A DNA stretch of 64,000 nucleotides from Plumapathes pennacea (lineage: Eukaryota > Cnidaria > Anthozoa > Antipatharia > Myriopathidae): positions 1,617,501 to 1,681,500 of the forward strand of contig OZ038467.1 in assembly GCA_964036295.1 (NCBI GenBank), written 5' to 3'. The notes under the pieces are model-generated. The model had not been told where the DNA came from. It did no database searches and saw only the letters and a program-made list of their open reading frames with translations. The translations under genes were made by a program, and so were the position numbers. This document shows positions 57,801-64,000 of the stretch, piece after piece (the stretch's first letter is position 1; each line of letters begins with the position of its first letter).

Positions 57801-60800
57801 TTCCTGTTCTGCAGCTTGGAGGAGTTTTACCAAGTCTTTGAGAGCACTGAGATGACATGGAGGAGAGAGGTAGGAATGTGAACCTAACTTTTGATTCCCA
57901 GTTCACAAGGGCGGTCAGCACATGGAAGAATGTTTACTCAAACTTCAATGAAAAGCGAGAGACCGAGACAAGATGCGTGGCAGGAGCACGAGAAAGAAGC
58001 ATAAAGAAGCAAGAAAAAGACGATGTTGTCGTTATTGGAAAAATATTTATTGCTTCGTATTTGTGGTTGTTGTTGTTACAGATTCCCGGTGTCGACGATC
58101 GTTGGTTCTACTTCTTAAAAGACAAGTCCTACAGTTTCCTGTATGAGGTCTTCAGAGGTATAGTAGCATCCCAAACACGTGTCTTTACAAATTAACTGAA
58201 AGGTTCTCTAAATTAGTTAGATATTTTTGAAATGCCGATCCATCTTACCCAACTGTCAAAAAAACAAAAAACAAAACAAAACAACAACAACAACAACTCT
58301 CTAAACCACGTTGCATATTTCTCAAAGCTGGACTAGTCCTTCCTTCCCTAGTTTGTTTTTTCTTTTTAGAAAAGTTTCATTTTGAGATTTTCGCATGGCA
58401 CGATCTCCGCCGTCGTAGACGTTAACCAGGCTGCTTTGCGAGCCTAGTCCTCGTGCGTCATTTTTACTACTCGGTGAGATCAAGGCAATGTATCTTTGTT
58501 TTACAGGAATCCACTGGCTTGTCACAAGGAAGGCTTTTGAGTTTGTCGTGTGTGAGTACAGTGGCTATTTGCTGGTGTTCACTTTTCTTTGCCTAGCTCG
58601 GCGGTGTCCTGAATTGTTGATGTTGGACGGTAACAGTCTATTTTTATTTTCGTAGATTTGATCATCCTCCTGAATGCAGCGACACTAGTTGTCGACATTG
58701 TCGCACTGTCAGGTAATAAATCATAGTGGCTTTGAGATGTACCACGTGATAACATTTCCTTTGTGTGCGTGCCTATTTTATGTTCTTCTTCAGGGACATC
58801 GCAGGCCGAGAGAGGAGAAGTGAGAACACAAATCCGCTGGTACCACATTGTTTTCTTATCACGTGAGTAACCACGTGATCATCTCGCTACATAGGAAGAC
58901 CGCTGACAGACCGCACACTCACATATTTATGTTTATGAACTGCAGTCACGCTTTTATCTCTGTTCCAAGAGAGAGTGACTAACGATTACTTATCAAAAAG
59001 TGCTAATGACTATGTTTGGGTTTGGGAATGAAAGGGTTAAACGATAATTTTTGTTCGTTTCAGTGTATGGTGTAGAAGCCATCCTCAAGATCGTCGGCCT
59101 TGGAGCGAGGGCGTATTTCCTTTCCATGTCGAACTTGTAAGTGTATACATGAACTGAACGACTTTCTGAACCAGAAAAAAGGCGCCATCTGAATCACAGT
59201 CCTTTGTCCGTGATCCGCCATTTTGGGGGCCCCCGAAAGTCGAGAGATGAATAGTGATCCATTTCTATCCGATTCGTTTGAGCAGAAGATTAGTTTGTTT
59301 TAACCTAAAAGTGCTACTTACCTATTTTTCTTTTGATTTATCGCGATTTTGATTTATTTTGTGTTGGGAACCAAATTCAGCCTTGGATATTTTTACACAA
59401 TTCCAGGTGTAAACATTGAATTGGCTGAGAGGCCCCTTTCATTTTGCCCTTTTTCTGTTGGTAACTATTGGCTTCCAAAATCAATAAATGCCTAAGATTT
59501 CACTTTTAAAATCTCCTTCTGCCATAGTATAAAATAAGTTATTAATGTGCTGGAATTTTCTAATTTGCACACTGTGTTTAATTCTATACTGTCACCTCAG
59601 ATTTTCATGAGTAACTTGTGACTTCCAGGATGCAGTAACATTGCGTTTCCTTTCTCAACAGGTTTGATTTCCTGGTGACAGTGAGTGGTATCATTGGCAG
59701 TGTAGTTCGTGGTTTTTCTTTCACGTTGTGTCTCAGGCCGTTGAGGCTGTTGTTGTGAGTAAATACATCAGAGCGGGTTTCGGATGACTTTCGAAAAATC
59801 AAAACCAAAGTAATTACCGCGCCAACCACAAAGACTGTGAGAAACTCAGTCAACCATCTAGAAACCAAAGTAATTTGCGATTGGTTTTACTTTGAAGAAG
59901 ATACCAACTAATTAGCAGTGCGAGGAAACACCATCACGATTTGCTTGCTTGCGTGAGCAGATCGCAATCGGGTTTTGTTTTTGTTACTGATCGTACGAGG
60001 ATGCCACCAAACTGGTTTGGACCAAATCCAAAAATCGTGACAAACGCAAAGCCAAAGATTTCGAAAGTAACCAGAAAATCGCTCTAACAAAAAGAATACC
60101 GGGTTGTAGTTGACGTTTTGGGTTCACCAATATGCAGTCGGATGTTGAGGCCAATTATGCTTTGTCTTGGAAACCAACTCAACGAACAGTACATGGAATC
60201 AGAGTTTTGCTGACAAATTATTATATTACACATTGGCTGATGCGTGTTCTCTTCTCCTTTGTTTAAATCAGACTCTTTAAGCTGAAGCAGGGATACAGAG
60301 ACGTCCTATACACAATGGCGGACCTTATAACGCGCATGTCAAGGTACCGTAACTACCGTTGCTCGGAGTACTGCTGGCCTGGTCAGTGGATGTTCGCGGG
60401 CATGTAGCACCGCGCGACCTTGTTGTTGTTGTTGTTGTTGTTGTTATTGTAGTTGTAGTTGTTGTTGTTGTTGTTGTTTTATTTTATTGTTATTTTAAAT
60501 CTCAGTGTTATTTATCGGGATTTTTAAATGGTGTAAGTTCATTGCCCAGACGAATCCCCACAACTGCCATATTGTGACCTCGAACCGTTGACCTCGAAAA
60601 TACAATGAACCGTCAAAAGTGATCTGATGTTGGCATTTCAATCATCACCCTTGCCTTGGTGTGGTTTCTCTGCAGGGTTGCTCTTGTGATTCTTCTGATT
60701 TATTATTCCTTTGGTATTATCGGTATGGAGTGCTTCTCCGGACTCAAACTGCAAAATTGCTGCAAGTAAGTGTGACGAGTTTAGATTTGTACCGTTTTCG

Positions 60801-63277
60801 TGAACACTCTTTTTGTATAGTAACGTTCTCGTTCCTATACATAGAAAATTGTTAGAACAGGAAGGCATTTTATGTAATAGAGTCGGTAATAAGGGACGAC
60901 AATGAAGAATTTGCCTGCATACAGGCTCTCCGCTTCGATTTTGTTTGTTTGTTTTTTTTTTTTCGGCGCGGACAATCTGGGCGAGAGGGAAATTTGGCAC
61001 TCGCCCCAGGTTTTCCTCGCCGAAGAAAAAGCCAAAATCGAAGCGGAGAGCCTGTGAAGGCTAATAAGGAATGGAGGGCGACGTGTTAAGGCGGCTGCAC
61101 ATGTTTAGATGTTTCTAGCAGTATGGCAGTTTGAAATGTTTATGCGTTCATGTTGAACAACATCCATCATTGTAGCACACGCTCTCTGGATCCGTCTGAT
61201 GACTGCGGTGTGTCTAACTTGCTTGACGCAAACCAGACATAGAAGTACTCATGTGAATTAGAGTTTTATGCGTCTTTTTCTCAACAGGAATACGTCTGTG
61301 GAATATGCTTATGCAGACGAAGGCTATTACTACCTAAATAACTTTGACGACCTTCGACACGCGTATGGTAAATTTTCCGCCCATTTTCGACACGGAATGT
61401 TGTAATGAACGCGAGACGAAGATCTGCAGTATTTTAATATTAAATTAAATTAAATTAGTATTATAATATTTAATTAAAATTTTTCTTGATACATTAAGGG
61501 CTTTAAATTGAACTAAACTGTTTCTTTGTAACTGCGAATATTACTCAAACTAAGGACCATTACTTATGATCATCAGTTCTTGTTATGTATATAACGGATT
61601 AGGTTTAGTGTTATAGGCAAATGAAGACATTGTACCCAGGCTTGCAATTCACCAAAGTTCCTTGAATGTTTCTGATTCGTAGCGATGCTAAGAGTACTTT
61701 TTGACACTTTAATAAAGTTATTCATTCAGTTCCTGCACACAGCACAAAAAAGACGCCTTCCACTTTTTAAGACACTTTGTTCTTTTTTCGTTTAGTTACG
61801 CTGTTTGAGCTGACAGTTGTCAACAACTGGTTTATCATCATGGTAAGTTAATAAGTTAATACGACGCAGTAACGTTCTTTGGCTTCCCTTTGCCCGCTTC
61901 ATTCAGTTGATTGACAGAATCTGTACTGTAGTGTTAAATGGTCGATGTGACGTGCCTTTTTTTATTTTCCAGGAAGGGATTGTGTACATGACGTCTGACT
62001 GGAGCAGAGTATACTTCATGTCATTTTACATTGTTACAATGGTAAGTCCTAGGACGCCGTAAGAGCGTTAGCTTTTTGTCGGAGCAAATGATGATAGACA
62101 CTTAGTTGGAGGCATGCCTGACTGACTGACTGACTGACTGACTGACTGACTACATTAATCTAGTGACCCAGTGACTGACTGGACTGGTTGATTGGCTGAC
62201 TGAATGTTTGTTTGTTTGACTAATTGATTATTCTGTTTGTTTGTCTGCTTCAGGTTGTCATGACAATCGTGGTGGCTTTTATCTTGGAAGCATTTCTTTT
62301 TAGAATCCAGTATCGCAAGGAACATCCGATGGAGGAGGAAGGTCAGCGTCACCCGCCAAACTACACTATGTACTATCCTTTGTGCAAGTAGAATTTTCAA
62401 TCCACCATTTATAGGATCGTCCCAAAAACATTTGAGATAATCTTTTTTGTTCAATTTGTTCTTGTTGTGGAATAAAACAATAATACATTGGCTGAAACCT
62501 TCTGAACTCAACGATTTGTTTATTTTTATGGTCGTGCTTACATGTAGAGGACGCGGGAATTATTTGTTTATTGTTCATAGTCGTGCATACCGGCAGAGAA
62601 CGCGGGAATTAAATTGTTTATTGTTCGTGTTTATATGCAGAGGACGCAGGAATTTGTACGGAGACCTCTGTAACTGTCGAAGAACTCGAGCGACTGGACC
62701 CGTCCTTCGCAAACGGCTTGCAGCCTAGCCAAGAGGTACGTGGACTACACGCGCTTGTGTGTGCTGGTTGTGTGCGTTTCCGTTTCCGTGAGCGTGTGCG
62801 TGCATGATTGTGTGCGGGAGCGCGTATGTGAGTGTGTGCATAAGTGCGTGCGTGCGTGAGTGTAAGCGTGTGCGTGAGTGCGTGCATAAGTACGTACGTA
62901 ATCGTGTGCGTGAGTGAGTACGTACGTACGTGAGCATGTGCGTGCGTGAGTGAGTACGTACGTGAGCGTGTGCGTGAGTGCGCATGTGGGCGTGTACGTG
63001 AGAATGGAGATCATGGTGGTGATGGCAGTGATCTGCTGTTGCTGCAGCTGCTAAACGATAAAAGCGTGTGCGATGAATGCGGAAAATGTGTTGGGCCTGG
63101 ATATGAATGTAAGTTCCTGCCGTGAAAGCTGATTCCTATTAGATATATTACTCTCCTTTCATGAAGGACAGTGCGACGTATTTAATATGTATTCTGGTTT
63201 CCCAGGTAAAATTCAGAGGAAGGAGACAAAAAACGAAGATGGACCTGAGCGTCAAAATGTTCCAGGACGAGATCGAG
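51846..63277 (+). CDS. TPCN1: Two-pore calcium/sodium channel 1, 28 exons read (727 aa), C-terminus open
   Basis: Exons (start-end): 51846-51867, 51954-52048, 53369-53581, 53997-54110, 54408-54538, 54849-54937, 55271-55305, 55641-55699, 55867-55966, 56171-56244, 56647-56689, 56773-56836, 57247-57307, 57815-57869, 58082-58157, 58507-58551, 58656-58712, 58794-58862, 59064-59136, 59662-59754, 60272-60343, 60676-60765, 61288-61367, 61796-61842, 61973-62041, 62254-62341, 62641-62735, 63206-63277. Two six-helix repeats: filter [16 protein letters not shown] (about 250-264), filter [14 protein letters not shown] (604-615). IIS4 holds R517 and R520 before [14 protein letters not shown] at 578 is a likely glycosylation site. 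TPC1 acts on endolysosomes, gated by PI(3,5)P2 and NAADP via partners. Exon 1 (8 codons) is the least sure; the last exon was not fixed. Confidence 0.93.
53668..53838. mobile_element. Non-autonomous element with ACAGTCGAATCTCGCTATTT end
   Basis: Left end ACAGTCGAATCTCGCTATTT; right end near 53,820-53,838 (TTCGAAATAGCAGGGTT) is its imperfect inverse. CAGT(C)GA ends of this kind occur in pogo/Tigger-type Tc1-mariner MITEs, a family guess. A cousin starts ACAGTCGAACCTTCACTAGC at 52,318. Confidence 0.55.
54171..54198 (+). repeat. (C)28 homopolymer
   Basis: 28 consecutive C in an intron between two-pore channel exons 4 and 5; the opposite strand is a G run able to form G-quadruplex. Length may be affected by sequencing error. 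Confidence 0.9.
56864..57105. mobile_element. MITE with AAGCCCTGGCCAAACGG ends, 242 bp
   Basis: Left end AAGCCCTGGCCAAACGG and right end CCGTTTGGTCAGGGCTT are inverted with one mismatch. Internally, CAAGTCGAGCCAAGTT and GTTTGGCTCGACTTG motifs recur in both orientations. Intron of the two-pore channel gene. Confidence 0.88.
57554..57735. repeat. 31-bp minisatellite
   Basis: Unit CTCGAAACGTCACGCTCGAT plus ACTTCGCACTA repeats about four times (starts 57,554, 57,585, 57,616, 57,647), then decays into shorter CGAAACGTCAC pieces. Intron of the two-pore channel gene. Confidence 0.93.
59770..60085. mobile_element. MITE of the AGAGCG family, copy 2
   Basis: 316 bp, same length as the copy at 28,977-29,292. 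Left end AGAGCGGGTTTCGGATGACT; right end its imperfect inverse (AAATCGCTCT). Begins 15 bp after two-pore channel exon 20. Confidence 0.85.
60421..60477. repeat. (TTG)n microsatellite
   Basis: About 57 bp of TGT/TTG trinucleotide with a few TAG interruptions, in an intron of the two-pore channel gene. Confidence 0.95.
60921..61055. mobile_element. Foldback MITE, 135 bp
   Basis: Arms ACAGGCTCTCCGCTTCGATT at 60,921 and AATCGAAGCGGAGAGCCTGT at 61,036 are perfect inverted repeats around a T-rich, then CTCGCC/GGCGAG-containing centre. Intron of the two-pore channel gene. Confidence 0.88.
62119..62150. repeat. (TGAC)n microsatellite
   Basis: Eight TGAC units, followed by degenerate TGACTGG/TGACTAA copies to about 62,225, in an intron. 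Confidence 0.95.
62515..62655 (+). repeat. Three-copy, about 48-bp tandem repeat spanning a splice acceptor
   Basis: Three units each contain TTTGTTTATTGTTC-like text, a CAG or TAG, and then AGGACGCGGGAATT-like text. The third copy (AG at 62,639-62,640) is the acceptor used for two-pore channel exon 27; AGs at about 62,546 and 62,595 are in equivalent places in copies one and two. Confidence 0.85.
62738..63005. repeat. Degenerate GT/GTGCGTGAGT-rich simple-sequence tract
   Basis: About 270 bp of TGTGCGTGAG/TACGTACGTGAG-type repeats. All long frames through it (His/Thr/Arg-rich) are artefacts of composition. Intron of the two-pore channel gene. Confidence 0.92.
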
Positions 63278-63872
63278 GTATGTAGTAGATGAAGTATAAT
63301 TATAGTCTCGTTTCGTTATCCCCGACGAATTTGAACAGGATTGCCGGCGCATCAAAATACCCAGCGGCTGCTGGGAACTGAGCTCAATGCTTTTGGTTGG
63401 TTGGCTGTCGTTTTCTTAGTTTCCATGGACTTACCCTGTCGTCTATTAAGCAAACGATAAATATCGGAAAAGGACGTGTTTCGAACTGTTTGTCGTAGAA
63501 CAACCGAGCTAACTACACCAATACTGAGTTGCTGTGAAAACCATGTTTTGGAGAATTTATTTCGCAATTATTGAACACAATTTTTGCATTTCAACTCGTC
63601 TCTCTGGAAATTTTACCGAGGAATGGCCCTTTCCCAGGTGGAAAAGTGACGCGGATGAGAAACGGAGAGGAGTACTGGACAGAGATGGGGAACTTCCGCC
63701 CTTTCCTCTTCCTTGTCCCTCTCCCGCTTTTTTATTCACGGACACGCAGCCTATGTTTGCTGAATTGGATTTATTTCTCTTAAATTCAATCAATGGATTG
63801 CAAACGAATGGTTCATCATCGTACTGTTGTTTTGAGAAATACGTGTCACCAGCAAATTTTGCCGACCTGAAG

Positions 63873-64000
63873 TCGGATGACTTTCGAAAATCAAAACCAA
63901 AGTAATTACCGCGCCAACCACAAAGACTGTGAGAAACTCAGTCAACCATCTAGAAACCAAAGTAATATGCGATTGGTTTTACTTTGAAGAAGATACCAAC
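63873..64000. mobile_element. MITE of the AGAGCG family, copy 3, cut by window end
   Basis: From TCGGATGACTTTCGAAAATC to the window end it follows copy 2 (59,779 onward) almost base for base; the first few bases of the terminal repeat are absent. Confidence 0.85.

Noticed and set aside
57499-57841. Plus-strand ORFs made of [12 protein letters not shown] repeats
   Set aside because: Translation of the 31-bp minisatellite inside an intron.
62618-63014. Minus-strand His/Thr/Arg-repeat ORFs
   Set aside because: Translation of the degenerate GT-rich tract in an intron of the channel gene.

Overview
The window is a piece of a gene-rich, transposon-rich animal genome, most likely an anthozoan cnidarian (stony-coral type). 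The basis is the mix of canonical GT-AG introns of about 0.1-1.5 kb, metazoan gene families (MAPK15/ERK7, two-pore channel 1, Yippee-like, stathmin, an astacin metalloprotease with TSP1 and MAM domains), and many short inverted-repeat elements in introns. No species is claimed.

Layout. 1-16 kb is a transposon graveyard, mostly on the minus strand: a two-exon DUF6570-type protein (Helitron-associated in many animals) whose intron holds a seven-copy 142-bp satellite; a partial copy of the MAPK15 gene; a RecQ-like helicase pseudogene cut by a Gypsy LTR; two broken Gypsy pol segments; an uncharacterised spliced gene; a ZAD-like Cys protein; and a decayed LINE. 16-24 kb is a local duplication. A class II aldolase/adducin-type gene occurs twice: a decayed, 5'-truncated copy (16.5-18.7 kb) and an intact four-exon copy (21.9-24.2 kb, 311 aa), with a stathmin-like gene between them.

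24.7-30.8 kb is a complete 14-exon MAPK15/ERK7 (550 aa), divergent from the intact aldolase. 32.5-34.3 kb is a partly resolved gene ending in a GNAT acetyltransferase fold. 35.7-43.7 kb (minus) is a complete 14-exon secreted astacin protease of 804 aa (propeptide, astacin, TSP1, TSP1, MAM, mucin-like linker, MAM); a second copy of its signal-peptide exon lies upstream at 45.35-45.42 kb. 49.4-50.1 kb is a complete four-exon Yippee-like gene (115 aa). 51.8 kb to near the right edge is a two-pore channel 1 gene, 28 exons and 727 aa read, C-terminus uncertain.

The genes are unrelated housekeeping, signalling and secreted functions; nothing suggests an operon-like unit or a defence cassette. The unusual content is structural: gene and exon duplications, several families of short non-autonomous elements, element-derived coding sequence, satellite in an intron, and a triplicated splice acceptor. 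Exon joins were checked by reading-frame phase for the aldolase, MAPK15, astacin, Yippee-like and two-pore channel genes; other models are partial.
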